Below the pieces are notes generated by a model that was given only the letters and a program-made list of their open reading frames with translations, did no database searches and was not told the origin of the DNA. A stretch of 64,000 nt of DNA from contig NZ_SOCP01000009.1 of the NCBI RefSeq assembly GCF_004364325.1, forward strand, positions 1 through 64,000, written 5' to 3'. The DNA comes from Actinophytocola oryzae. GTDB taxonomy: Bacteria; Actinomycetota; Actinomycetes; Mycobacteriales; Pseudonocardiaceae. This document shows, in pieces, positions 49,391-57,721 of the stretch. Position 1 is the first letter of the stretch, and every line of letters begins with the position of its first letter. Both the position numbers and the translations under genes were made by a program.

Positions 49391-52170
49391 AGCAGCCGCC
49401 ACACGTGGTCGGCGGTGCCGTTGTCCGCGAACTGGACGACCTGCGCGGAGTCGGCGTAGGACATCACGTCGACGCCGAGCATCTTGCCCGAGTTCGCGTT
49501 CTGCAGCCGCCACAGCCCGTCCCAGTCGGCACGCAGCCGCCACAGGTGGTCGCGGGTGCCGGTGCCGCCGAACTGCACGACGACCGCCGAGTCGGCCGTC
49601 GACATCTGGTCGACGCCGAGGACCTTCCCGGAGTTCGCGTTGCGGATGCGGAAGTACCCGTCCGCGTCGGGCAGGAAGCGCCACAGGTGGTCGGCCGTGC
49701 CGTTGTCGGCGAACTGCACGACCCGCGCCGAGTCCGCGGTCGATGCCCCGGCGACCGCCAACACCTTGGTGGAGTTGAGGTTCTGGATCCGCACGTCGCC
49801 GTCCGGGATGATCCGCCACAGGTGGTCGGCGGTCCCGTTGTCGTCGAACTGCACCACGTGTGCCGAGTTCGCGGTCGACATCTGGTCGACGCCGAGCACC
49901 TTGCCCGCGTGCCGGTTGCGCAGCCGGAACCAGCCGTCGCCGTTGTCGAGCAGCTCCCACACGTGGTCGGTCGTGCCGTTGTCGGTGAACTGCACGGCGT
50001 GCGCGGAGTTCGCGGTCGACACGCCGTCGATGCCGAGGACCTTGCCGGACAGCCCGCTGAGTACCTTCACCCGCCCGTTGCCGAGGTCGACGAGGCGCCA
50101 CAGGTGGTCGGCGGTGCCGTTGTCGTCGAACTGGACCACGTGCGCGGCGTCGGCCGTGGACTGCTGCTCGACGGCGAGGACCTTGCCGCTGTTCTTGTTC
50201 TGGAGGCGGCAGGCCGGGCCCGGCGTGCCCCACGTCCTGGTGCCGCCGGTGCGCGGGAAGGTCGCGATCCGCAGCCGCGCGGCACCCATGGGCACGAGCG
50301 CCACCCGCTCCACCGGCGTGTTCGTCGACACCTGGCCGCCCTGGAGCGTCCCGACCACGTTCTCGCTGTCCGTGGTCCAGTCGGGGATCCGCTGCGCCGA
50401 CACGGTGAGCCGCACCGGCGCGTTGTCCGGGGTGAACGGGTCGTCGACGTTGCCGCCCGTCGACACGGCCGGCGCCGGAGTGGTGGTCAGACCGTAGTTC
50501 CAGGCCGTGCCGGACGTGACCTCCCACTCCGGCCACGCGTCGGTGCCCGCATAGCGCCGCCACTGCTCGTCGAACCGCAGCGCGAACGTCAGCGCGCCGT
50601 GCGAGACCGACACCGCGCCGCTCGACCACTGCCTGGTGCGCGGGGTCATCGGTAGCGTCAACACGACGACGTCGCCGCCGCGCCACGTCCGGTTGACCGT
50701 CGCGAACCGCGGGCCGCCCGAGATCGCCACCGCGCCGCCGTTGACCGTGAGCGCCGGGTTCGCACACCAGCCCGGCACGCGCAGCGCCAGCGGGAACGTG
50801 GCCGGCGTCGCCATGGTGAACGTCAACGAGATGGTGTCGGCGAACGGGTAGCTCGTCCTCTCGGTGATCGTCACCCGTGTCCCGACGACGGTCGTGGTGA
50901 GCGTGCACGGCCCGTAGAGCGCCGCCGCGAGACCGCCGTCCGGGGTGCCGAGCCACATCTCCTCGACGAAGTACGGCCAGCCCTGCCCGTAGTTGTGCGG
51001 GCAGCAGCGGTAGTCCCGGATGCCCGGCTTGTAGGCCTGCATGGCGAAGCCGTTCTGGAACTGCCGGTGGGTCTTCGCCGCGTTGTCGAGGCGTACGACG
51101 TTCGCGCTCGTCACGTAGTGCGTGACCCGGCCTGCCGGGTCGAGTGCGGCGGGCAGCGAGTTGAACGCCAGGTCCTCGGTCCGATCCGCCCACACGGAGT
51201 CGCCGGTGAGCCGGGTGAGCAGCTCGTGGGAGGCCATGAACTCCACCACGCCGCAGGTCTCGAACCCCTGGCGGGGATCACCGAAACCGGGGCGCGCGTT
51301 CTCGTCGCCGGCGAACCCGCCGCCGGGGAACTGGCCGTAGGTCGCCATGATCGTGTCGTAGTTGCGGTAGGTCGCGTCGCGGTGCGTCGTGTCGCCGGAG
51401 AGCTGCCAGTACTGGGCCGGCTCGCGGAAGCCCTGCGCGATGTTCACGTTGTGCGGGCTCGCGATGCCGCCGGTCCAGTTCGCCGACAGCCGGTGGATGC
51501 GGTGGGCGAGGTCGAGCAGCGCCGGGTCGTTCGTGCGCCCGTACAGCCAGACGATCACGTCGAGCGTGTCGCCCCAGCGGGTGTGGCCCCAACCGTCGAC
51601 GAACACGGCGTCCGGCTGCGCTGCCGTGAACTGGAAGAACCTGCCGAGCACGTTCACCACGCGGGCGTCGTCGTGGTACTCGGCCCACGACCGCAGCGCG
51701 TGCAGCATCGGCATGTGCGGCCACAGGTCGGCGTGGCCGCGTTCGGCGGTGCGCAGCCGGGTGGGCCCGAAGAAGCCGTCGGACGCTGACGTCGCCAGCA
51801 CCGCGTCGACCCAGCATTCGGTGGTCGCGAGAACGGTGGCGTCCCCGGTCACGTAGCCGAGGTCGCCGTACCCGCGCAGCCAGTACGGCAGCTCCTCCCA
51901 GCCGTCGAGGTCCGGGTGGACCCAGCCGGTCTGGTCGAACCGCAGGTAGTCGGACACCTCGGCGTAGCGGCCGCCCAGACCGTGGAGCTGCTTGTCGAGC
52001 TGTGTGGCGAGCCAGCCCTGTGGGCGGACGGCGCCGGGTGGGAGGCGGCGGAAGGCTGCGGGCCGGAGCGCGGCCCGGTCGGTGGCCGCTGCCGCCGGGG
52101 TCGATGGCAGGAGGGCGGCGCCGGTGGCCAGCGCGCCGCCGATGAGGAACGTACGTCTTTGTACCGTCAT
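49387..52170 (-). CDS. Secreted GH127-type beta-L-arabinofuranosidase with six ricin-type repeats
   Basis: This 927-residue enzyme has a Tat-like signal (QRRTFLIGGALATGAALL). Residues about 40-630 are the GH127/DUF1680 (alpha/alpha)6 enzyme. The zinc/nucleophile residues of the HypBA1 type are in place: E304 and C306 (FETCG), C389 and C390 (YRCCPHN). From about 650 to the end are six repeats of about 46 residues, each with NSGKVLGVD, VVQF, NGTADHLWR, forming two ricin B-like beta-trefoils for sugar binding. It is the second gene of the operon led by a LacI repressor. GGAG precedes ATG 52170. Enzymes of this family release beta-L-arabinofuranose. Confidence 0.86.
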   Translation of the reverse strand: MTVQRRTFLIGGALATGAALLPSTPAAAATDRAALRPAAFRRLPPGAVRPQGWLATQLDKQLHGLGGRYAEVSDYLRFDQTGWVHPDLDGWEELPYWLRGYGDLGYVTGDATVLATTECWVDAVLATSASDGFFGPTRLRTAERGHADLWPHMPMLHALRSWAEYHDDARVVNVLGRFFQFTAAQPDAVFVDGWGHTRWGDTLDVIVWLYGRTNDPALLDLAHRIHRLSANWTGGIASPHNVNIAQGFREPAQYWQLSGDTTHRDATYRNYDTIMATYGQFPGGGFAGDENARPGFGDPRQGFETCGVVEFMASHELLTRLTGDSVWADRTEDLAFNSLPAALDPAGRVTHYVTSANVVRLDNAAKTHRQFQNGFAMQAYKPGIRDYRCCPHNYGQGWPYFVEEMWLGTPDGGLAAALYGPCTLTTTVVGTRVTITERTSYPFADTISLTFTMATPATFPLALRVPGWCANPALTVNGGAVAISGGPRFATVNRTWRGGDVVVLTLPMTPRTRQWSSGAVSVSHGALTFALRFDEQWRRYAGTDAWPEWEVTSGTAWNYGLTTTPAPAVSTGGNVDDPFTPDNAPVRLTVSAQRIPDWTTDSENVVGTLQGGQVSTNTPVERVALVPMGAARLRIATFPRTGGTRTWGTPGPACRLQNKNSGKVLAVEQQSTADAAHVVQFDDNGTADHLWRLVDLGNGRVKVLSGLSGKVLGIDGVSTANSAHAVQFTDNGTTDHVWELLDNGDGWFRLRNRHAGKVLGVDQMSTANSAHVVQFDDNGTADHLWRIIPDGDVRIQNLNSTKVLAVAGASTADSARVVQFADNGTADHLWRFLPDADGYFRIRNANSGKVLGVDQMSTADSAVVVQFGGTGTRDHLWRLRADWDGLWRLQNANSGKMLGVDVMSYADSAQVVQFADNGTADHVWRLL

Positions 52171-52180
52171 GGCTGCTCCA

Positions 52181-52193
52181 GGTGCAGGGGGTT
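52181..52193 (-). promoter_or_regulatory. Shared 13-base leader motif before the GH127 gene
   Basis: AACCCCCTGCACC on the minus strand lies upstream of the GH127 ribosome site and is identical to the copy before the GH2-AbfB gene. It is in the 40-base gap after the LacI gene. Confidence 0.5.
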
Positions 52194-52210
52194 CCTGGCG
52201 CGTGATTCGG

Positions 52211-53194
52211 TTATGGGGTGGTGCTCTCCCTGACCGCCAGGGCGAACGGGATCCGCACGTCCTGGGGCGGGAAGTCGGTGTCGCCCGCGGCCCGGCGACG
52301 CACGAGGTCGACCGCGGCGCGGGCGAGCGCGGCCTTGTCCGGCGCGATGGTCGTGAGCGAGGGAACGCTGTAGGTGCTGTGTTCGGTGTTGTCGAAGCCG
52401 ACGACGGCGAGGTCGTCCGGGACTCGGCGACCCAGGTCGACGGCCGCGCGGATGGCGCCGAGCGCGAGCATGTCGTTGAAGCAGAACACCGCGTCCGGCG
52501 GTTCGGCGAGCGCCAGCAGCTCCGTCATCGCCGCCGCACCGTCGCGGTGGTGGTAACGCAGTGCGGACGCGACGATCTCCGGCAGCCCCGCCTCCCGCAG
52601 CGCCTGCCGGTAGCCGGCCAGGCGCTGGGTGGCGGTGCCGCGCGTCGGGTGCTGACCGATGACCGCGACGCGGGCGCGGCCCAGCTCGACCAGGTGCCGG
52701 GTCGCGGTGTAGGCGGCGGTGACGTTGTCGATGCCGACGTGGTCGAGCGGCAGGGCGAGCGGGTGCTCGCCGAGCAGCACCACCGGCACGTCGGGCATCG
52801 CGACGTCGGCGGTCTCCACGGCCTGCGGGCTCACGATCGCGCCGTCGACCATGTGGGGGCCGAGTGCCGCGATGGTCTCCCGTTCGCGGCCGCGGTCACC
52901 CTGGGTCTGCTCGATGAGCACGTTCCAGTCGTGCTCGGCGGCGGCGTCGATCACGCCGCCCGCCAGCTCGCCGAAGTAGGGGATGGACAGTTCCGGCACC
53001 ACGAGCGCGATGAAGCCGGTGCGGCCGCGGCGCAGGTTGCGGGCACCGATGTTGGGCCGGTAGCCGGTCGCGGTGAGAGCGTCCTCGACGCGGCGGCGGT
53101 TCTCCGGCTTCACGAACGCGTACCCGTTGACCACGTTCGACACGGTCTTCACCGACACTCCGGCGAGCACCGCGACGTCCCTCAGGGTGGCCAT
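52211..53194 (-). CDS. LacI-family repressor of the arabinan operon
   Basis: This 327-residue LacI-type regulator has an N-terminal HTH (TLRDVAVLAGVSVKTVSNVV, residues 3-22) with hinge region YRPNIGARNLRRGRTG, then a periplasmic-binding-like sugar domain. The start ATG 53194 is set by the HTH. The SD is weak. It is the first gene of a minus-strand operon with GH127, GH76 and GH2-AbfB, which it probably represses in the absence of an inducing sugar. An inverted repeat with a central ACAACGTTGT palindrome lies 10 bases before the start and fits a LacI-family operator. Confidence 0.87.
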   Translation of the reverse strand: MATLRDVAVLAGVSVKTVSNVVNGYAFVKPENRRRVEDALTATGYRPNIGARNLRRGRTGFIALVVPELSIPYFGELAGGVIDAAAEHDWNVLIEQTQGDRGRERETIAALGPHMVDGAIVSPQAVETADVAMPDVPVVLLGEHPLALPLDHVGIDNVTAAYTATRHLVELGRARVAVIGQHPTRGTATQRLAGYRQALREAGLPEIVASALRYHHRDGAAAMTELLALAEPPDAVFCFNDMLALGAIRAAVDLGRRVPDDLAVVGFDNTEHSTYSVPSLTTIAPDKAALARAAVDLVRRRAAGDTDFPPQDVRIPFALAVRESTTP

Positions 53195-53203
53195 ACCATG
53201 CTT

Positions 53204-53230
53204 TTTACAACGTTGTGCCAACGATGTAAA
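53204..53230. promoter_or_regulatory. Operator of the LacI-led operon
   Basis: TTTACAACGTT (53204-53214) and AACGATGTAAA (53220-53230) form an 11-base inverted repeat with one mismatch and a 5-base spacer. ACAACGTTGT (53207-53216) is also a perfect palindrome of the LacI AACGTT class. Position just before the repressor gene suggests self-regulation. Confidence 0.65.
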
Positions 53231-53268
53231 TGCCGCCGTTCGGCGTAGCGGAGGCGGGTAGTGCCTGG

Positions 53269-54462
53269 TCAGCGCAGTCGGACGGGGAGTGCCCTCAGCT
53301 TGTTGAAGAGCAGCGAAGGCTCGCGTTCGAGGCTGCCTGGCTCGCGCGCCAGCACGAGGTCCGGGAAGCGTTCGGTCAGTGCCTGGAGTGCGATCCGTCC
53401 CTCGAGACGGGCCAGCGGGGCGCCGACACAGTGGTGGATGCCGTGGCCGAAGGCGAGGTGGGCACCGTCCGCACGGGACAGGTCCAGCTCGTCCGGCTTC
53501 GTGAAGCGGGCGGGGTCGCGGTTGGCCGCCAACAGGGACACGATCACGACCGTCTCGGCAGGCACGGTCGTGCCCGCGATCTCCACCGGTTCCGCCGTGG
53601 TGACCGGGATCGGCACCTGTGCCGGGCTGTCGAACCGCAGCAGCTCCTCGACGGCGGCAGGCCACCTGGCGGGGTCGGCACGCACGTAGGCGAGCTGGTC
53701 AGGGTGGGTCAGCAGGGCCAGTGCGCCGTTGGAGACCAGGCTGACCGTGGTGTCGGTGCCCGCGACGAACAGCAGCTGCACCATCGAGGTCAGCTCGTCC
53801 TCGGTGAGCCGGTCCTCGCCGTCGCGGGCCTCGATGAGCGCGGTGAGCAGGTCGTCGGCCGGGGTCCGCCGCTTCTCCTCGACGAGGTCCCTCGTGAACG
53901 CCAGCATGCGGCGCGCGGCGGTCGCGTACGCGTCGAACGTGTCGACGCCGCCCTTGAGGAGCGGGGCGACCCAGGTGCGGACGTCGGTGCGTGCCTCCGG
54001 CGGGATGCCGAGCAGGTCGCAGATCACCGTCATCGGCACGGGATAGGCGTAGGACGCCAGCAGGTCCGCCTCGCCGGTCTCGGCGAGTTCCTTCGCGACA
54101 TCGTCCAGGAGGGACGCGGTGAGAGTCTCGATCTTCGGCGTGAGACGCTCCACCTGGCGGCGGGTGAAGGCCATCGACACGAGCCTGCGCAGGCGGGTGT
54201 GGGTCGGCGGGTCGGCCGTGAGCATGTGGTGGTTGAGCCCCGCGGAGGTCTCCGGTTCCAGCTCGGCGACGAACGGCGCGTTGTCCGGACCGCCCTTGAC
54301 CAGCCGTGGGTCGGCGAGCGCGGCCCTCGCCTCGGCGTAGCCGGTGATCACCCACGCGGGCACGGAGGTCGGCAGCACGAGGTGGTGCAGAGGGCCGGTG
54401 CGTGCGAGCTCCGCGAGTGCGTCGTGTCGGGCACCGTCGGGCACCGCCGCGAATGGATCCAT
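53269..54462 (-). CDS. Cytochrome P450 (CYP105/107-like)
   Basis: This P450 of about 397 residues has the I-helix motif VAGTDTT (about 233-239), ExxR as EELLR (272-276), and haem-binding FGHGIHHCVGAPLAR with Cys345. It resembles actinobacterial class I monooxygenases that hydroxylate natural products or xenobiotics. No ferredoxin gene is adjacent. The start ATG 54462 (MDPFAAVPDG) is preferred, because GGCAGG sits at usable distance; ATG 54471 directly abuts it. Confidence 0.88.
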   Translation of the reverse strand: MDPFAAVPDGARHDALAELARTGPLHHLVLPTSVPAWVITGYAEARAALADPRLVKGGPDNAPFVAELEPETSAGLNHHMLTADPPTHTRLRRLVSMAFTRRQVERLTPKIETLTASLLDDVAKELAETGEADLLASYAYPVPMTVICDLLGIPPEARTDVRTWVAPLLKGGVDTFDAYATAARRMLAFTRDLVEEKRRTPADDLLTALIEARDGEDRLTEDELTSMVQLLFVAGTDTTVSLVSNGALALLTHPDQLAYVRADPARWPAAVEELLRFDSPAQVPIPVTTAEPVEIAGTTVPAETVVIVSLLAANRDPARFTKPDELDLSRADGAHLAFGHGIHHCVGAPLARLEGRIALQALTERFPDLVLAREPGSLEREPSLLFNKLRALPVRLR

Positions 54463-54621
54463 GGTATTCATCCTGCCATTGATCGAGTCGTGATCGACAT
54501 TGACCGCGCGGGGCCTTTACTGCCTGCGGTGATGACTGGTAAAGGTGGAGTCGGTAGGTGTACCGCCGCTCACTGTCCACAAAGGACAAATGCAAGAATT
54601 GTTCTGTGGCGAAAGGAAGTG

Positions 54622-54636
54622 ATGGCCGGTGAGTGA
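54622..54636 (+). other. Possible 4-codon leader peptide overlapping the DivIVA-like start
   Basis: ATG GCC GGT GAG TGA follows the best ribosome site (AAGGAAG) and its stop overlaps the GTG start at 54629. Terminating ribosomes may reinitiate on the GTG. This is a reading of spacing only. Confidence 0.25.
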
Positions 54637-55654
54637 GGTCCAGGAACTGGTGCCGCTCCGCACCGACTTCGATGTCGTCGTGCGTGGCTACCGTCGAGGT
54701 CAGGTGCGTCGCTACGTGCGGGCGGTCGAGGAGGAGCTGCGGCTGCTGGCCGCGGACCGCGACGCCAACGCGGCACTCGCGGAGTCCCTCTCCGCCGAGG
54801 TCGAGCACTTACGTGCGCAGAACGCACGCCTTACCAGGCAGCTCGAGGAGATGTCGAACAAGCCCGTGACGCCGGACTCCGTGCCGCCCCGCCTGCGGCG
54901 CATGGTGGAGATCGCCAAGGAGGAGGCCGCGGAGATCACGGGGAGGGCACAGGCTGCCGCCGAGCACAGCTGGGCCGCCGCCGAGGAGGCCGCGGCGCGG
55001 TTGCGTGCCAGGTACGCCGACGCGTTGAGCGAGGTGGAACGAGCCCGTCGCGAGATGGAGATCGAGCACCGGACTCTCCTGCGCCAGGCTCGGGCGGACG
55101 CGTCGGTGATGGCGACCGAGGCGGAGCGGATCCGCGACGAGCTGGACGAGAAGGCCGCCAGGCGAAGGGAACAGGTCCAGTCGGACTTCCAGCTCGCCAT
55201 GGTCCGTCGTCGGGCGGAGGCGATGAAGGAGTTGGCCGCGCGGAAGTCGGCCGCGGAGCAGGAGGCCACCCGGCTGGTGGACACCGCCGCCGCCGAGGCG
55301 TCGCGGTTGGTGGGAGACGCCACGTCGGAGGCCGACCGATTGGTCGGGGACGCCAGCGAGGAGGCTTCACGGCTGGTGGAGGAGGGCACCTCCGAGGCGT
55401 CGCGGCGCGTCGACGAGGCGACCGAGGACGCGCAGCGGCGGATCGACGAGGCGACCGAGGACGCCGCCGCGCGCGTGTCCGCCGCGGAGGCGGAGGTCGG
55501 GCGGCTGCGGGAACTGCGGGGGCGGATGGCCACTCAGCTGCGCGGGGCGCGGGAGGCGCTCGCCGGAGTCGGACCTCTGTTGGAGACGTCCTCAGGGGAC
55601 AAGAAGAAAACGCCTATTCCCGGCCCCCGGGTTTCCGACAAGGCTCCGGTCTGA
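54629..55654 (+). CDS. DivIVA-like coiled-coil protein
   Basis: This 341-residue protein opens with a short DivIVA-type N-terminal segment (FDVVVRGYRRGQVRRYV, about 15-31) like that of Wag31 proteins. The remainder is almost entirely coiled coil. Residues about 210-285 are 11-residue repeats of the form EASRLVGDATS, EADRLVGDASE, EASRLVEEGTS, EASRRVDEATE. A Lys/Pro-rich tail ends the chain. It may be a scaffold at curved membranes or poles. It converges on the superhelical-protein gene. Confidence 0.75.
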   Translation: MSEVQELVPLRTDFDVVVRGYRRGQVRRYVRAVEEELRLLAADRDANAALAESLSAEVEHLRAQNARLTRQLEEMSNKPVTPDSVPPRLRRMVEIAKEEAAEITGRAQAAAEHSWAAAEEAAARLRARYADALSEVERARREMEIEHRTLLRQARADASVMATEAERIRDELDEKAARRREQVQSDFQLAMVRRRAEAMKELAARKSAAEQEATRLVDTAAAEASRLVGDATSEADRLVGDASEEASRLVEEGTSEASRRVDEATEDAQRRIDEATEDAAARVSAAEAEVGRLRELRGRMATQLRGAREALAGVGPLLETSSGDKKKTPIPGPRVSDKAPV

Positions 55655-55684
55655 CCTTTTCGTGCCGGGCCGGCCGCGAAATCG

Positions 55685-56668
55685 TTACCTGAGGTTGGTC
55701 CGGCGTTCTGTTTCCACCGTAATCCTGCGGCGCAGGTCGGCGTCCATCAGAGCCGCTATCGGGGCCATGCGCCGCCAGAGACCGTGCTTTTCCACTGCTC
55801 TTACCAGCTGGCCCAGAGTGTGGGGTTCCGACAACGCGGGCAGCGTCAGCACTCTCCTCTGGGCGTTCTCGCCCATTGCCGACACCGCGAGCAGCAGTTC
55901 CCGCACGGCGCCGTCCTCCACCGCGGTGCGCAGCAACGCGGTCAGGTGTTCGTCCTCGGCCTGCACCACGAACTCGGCGAGCCGACCCCGGAGCGCCTCG
56001 TCGGTCAGCCGACCCATGAGGGACAGGCCCGCCGACCTCAGCTCCCTCGGACCCGTGAGCGCGTCGCGCACGATGCGGTGCAGGCGTTCTTCGGGGAGCA
56101 ACGCCACCGCCCGCGTGAGGTGGTCGTCCGACTCGGCGTAGAAACCTATGCGCAGCAAGGCCTCTGTCGGGGCGGTGGCCGAGACCTCGCGGACGATCGG
56201 CAGCGTCGCGGTGTCCAGGAGACGGCCGAGGGTGATGAAGTCCCCCCGTTCGATCAGTGCCGCCACCACCGCCAGGACTCGTGCCTGCTCGATCCGGTGG
56301 ATCAGCGGGCCGGCGCTGCGGGGGTCCAGGTGCACGCACGCCTCGGTCAGGTACTCGACCGGCATGCGGTTGGCCAGTTCCGCCGCCTTCTCCGGCGGCA
56401 TCACGCTCGCGATGCGCGCGGAGAGCATCGGCGAGAAGGCGCGTAGTGCTATCCGGACGTTCACACCGGTCGGCAGTACGCGCGTGATCATCGCGACCCG
56501 TTCGAACGCGGCGCGGTGTTCGTCGTAGAGGGCGGCCACCGCGTGCTCGCGGACCAACCGGATGGTCGCGGGCGGGAGCGCCGCGGCGAACTCGACCTCC
56601 TCCGGCGTGGTGCCCAGGACCCGGGCCAGCTTCACCAGCTCGACTCGTGTGGCAAGGTCGGATGCCAT
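55685..56668 (-). CDS. Superhelical repeat protein, MgtE-N-like
   Basis: This 327-residue, all-helical protein is of unknown function. Parts such as FSPMLSARIASVMPPEKAAE and NRMPVEYLTEACVHLDP resemble the N-terminal repeats of MgtE and FliG-like superhelices. There is no membrane segment or signal. ATG 56668 overlaps the stop of the upstream 71-residue gene by one base, so the two are coupled. It converges with the DivIVA-like gene (30-base gap). A structural or scaffolding role is a guess. Confidence 0.65.
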   Translation of the reverse strand: MASDLATRVELVKLARVLGTTPEEVEFAAALPPATIRLVREHAVAALYDEHRAAFERVAMITRVLPTGVNVRIALRAFSPMLSARIASVMPPEKAAELANRMPVEYLTEACVHLDPRSAGPLIHRIEQARVLAVVAALIERGDFITLGRLLDTATLPIVREVSATAPTEALLRIGFYAESDDHLTRAVALLPEERLHRIVRDALTGPRELRSAGLSLMGRLTDEALRGRLAEFVVQAEDEHLTALLRTAVEDGAVRELLLAVSAMGENAQRRVLTLPALSEPHTLGQLVRAVEKHGLWRRMAPIAALMDADLRRRITVETERRTNLR

Positions 56669-56883
56669 CAGCGCCCCAGGATTCTGCTGACGGTGACCCG
56701 CAGCACCGGCGGCATCTGCCGCAGCGCCTCGTCCGACGCCGACCGCAGAGCCGAGGCCTGACGCTTTCGCGCCGACACCAGCGCGTCGGCCAGCTCGCCC
56801 AGCGACTCCTCCGACAAGCCCTCCACCGCGCGCACGTCGCCCCCCAGCCACTGCGTCAAGACCTCGCGTACCTCACCGCGCAT
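56668..56883 (-). CDS. 71-residue helical protein coupled to the superhelical protein
   Basis: This small protein has no known family. It is predicted helical with the basic end QMPPVLRVTVSRILGR. It starts at ATG 56883, 31 bases after the CitE-like stop, and ends overlapping the next gene by one base. No ribosome site is clear. Coupling suggests it works with the 327-residue protein. Confidence 0.6.
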   Translation of the reverse strand: MRGEVREVLTQWLGGDVRAVEGLSEESLGELADALVSARKRQASALRSASDEALRQMPPVLRVTVSRILGR

Positions 56884-56914
56884 ACGGGCACTTTGTCATG
56901 GGCGGCGTGGACAA

Positions 56915-57721
56915 TCACGTGCGGTGTGCAATTTTCGGCGCCGAGCGGGAAAGAACGGCACGCGCCCGGCCCAGCATCGCCGGGTCCACCATCTCGCCAG
57001 ACGGCAGGGTCGTCACGCCCTTCGCGCCCGCTGCCAGCACTTCCTCGGCCCAGCGGCGTTCCTCGTCGGACGGCCGGAACACCTCCGCGATCACCGGGAG
57101 CTGGCTCGGGTGGACGGCCACGCGGCCGACCCAGCCCAGCGCGCGACCCCGTTCCGTGTCGGCACGCAGCCCCGCCAGGTCCCTGATGGCCGGGTACGCG
57201 GACAGCATCGGAGCGGGGAGACCCGCCGCCCTCGCCGCGTACAGCAGCCGGACCCTGGCGTGGTCGAGGACGGCGTCCGTGCGTGTGCCCAGCTCGCTCG
57301 CCAGGTCCGACTCGCCGAGCCCCAGCTGTGTCACCGCCGGGTGCGACGCCAGCCGGGTCGCGTTCTCGACGCCGTACGCGCTCTCCACCAGCGCGGTCAC
57401 CGGCACGCCCGGCAACGCGGTCGCCACGCGGTCGATGTCGGCAGTGGACTCGACCTTCGGCAGCCGCACCTCGTAACCGGTCAGACCACTCAGTGCGGCA
57501 AGGTCTTCCGCGTCGTTCGCGTTGACCCGGACCTGCAGCACGGCGTCGACGTCGGCCTTCGCCAGCCAGGCGACGACCGCTTCCCTGGCGAACGCCTTGC
57601 GGTCCGGCGCCACCGCGTCCTCGAGGTCGAGGATCACCAGGTCCGCGCCCGTCGCGACCGCCTTGTCGAAGCGTTCCGGGCGGTCGCCCGGCACGTAGAG
57701 GCCCGTGATGAGCACGTTCAC
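56915..57721 (-). CDS. HpcH/HpaI-type CitE-like acyl-CoA lyase
   Basis: This 268-residue TIM-barrel lyase of the CitE/beta-methylmalyl-CoA lyase group has metal-binding and catalytic regions LVILDLEDAV (about 30-39), QVRVNANDAED, ALVESAYG with the metal Glu, and GESDLASELG. The GTG start overlaps the stop of the CoA-transferase gene in a GTGA junction. The CaiB plus CitE pairing suggests activation of an organic acid to its CoA ester followed by cleavage to acetyl-CoA or a related product. Confidence 0.83.
   Translation of the reverse strand: MNVLITGLYVPGDRPERFDKAVATGADLVILDLEDAVAPDRKAFAREAVVAWLAKADVDAVLQVRVNANDAEDLAALSGLTGYEVRLPKVESTADIDRVATALPGVPVTALVESAYGVENATRLASHPAVTQLGLGESDLASELGTRTDAVLDHARVRLLYAARAAGLPAPMLSAYPAIRDLAGLRADTERGRALGWVGRVAVHPSQLPVIAEVFRPSDEERRWAEEVLAAGAKGVTTLPSGEMVDPAMLGRARAVLSRSAPKIAHRT

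Noticed and set aside
49390..50220. Periodic sequence of about 140 bases, at first suggestive of a DNA repeat array
   Set aside because: The period equals the 46-residue ricin-type repeats of the GH127 protein.
54500..54628. Possible small RNA in the gap between the P450 and DivIVA-like genes
   Set aside because: No stable hairpin with terminator features was found; the gap fits two divergent promoters.
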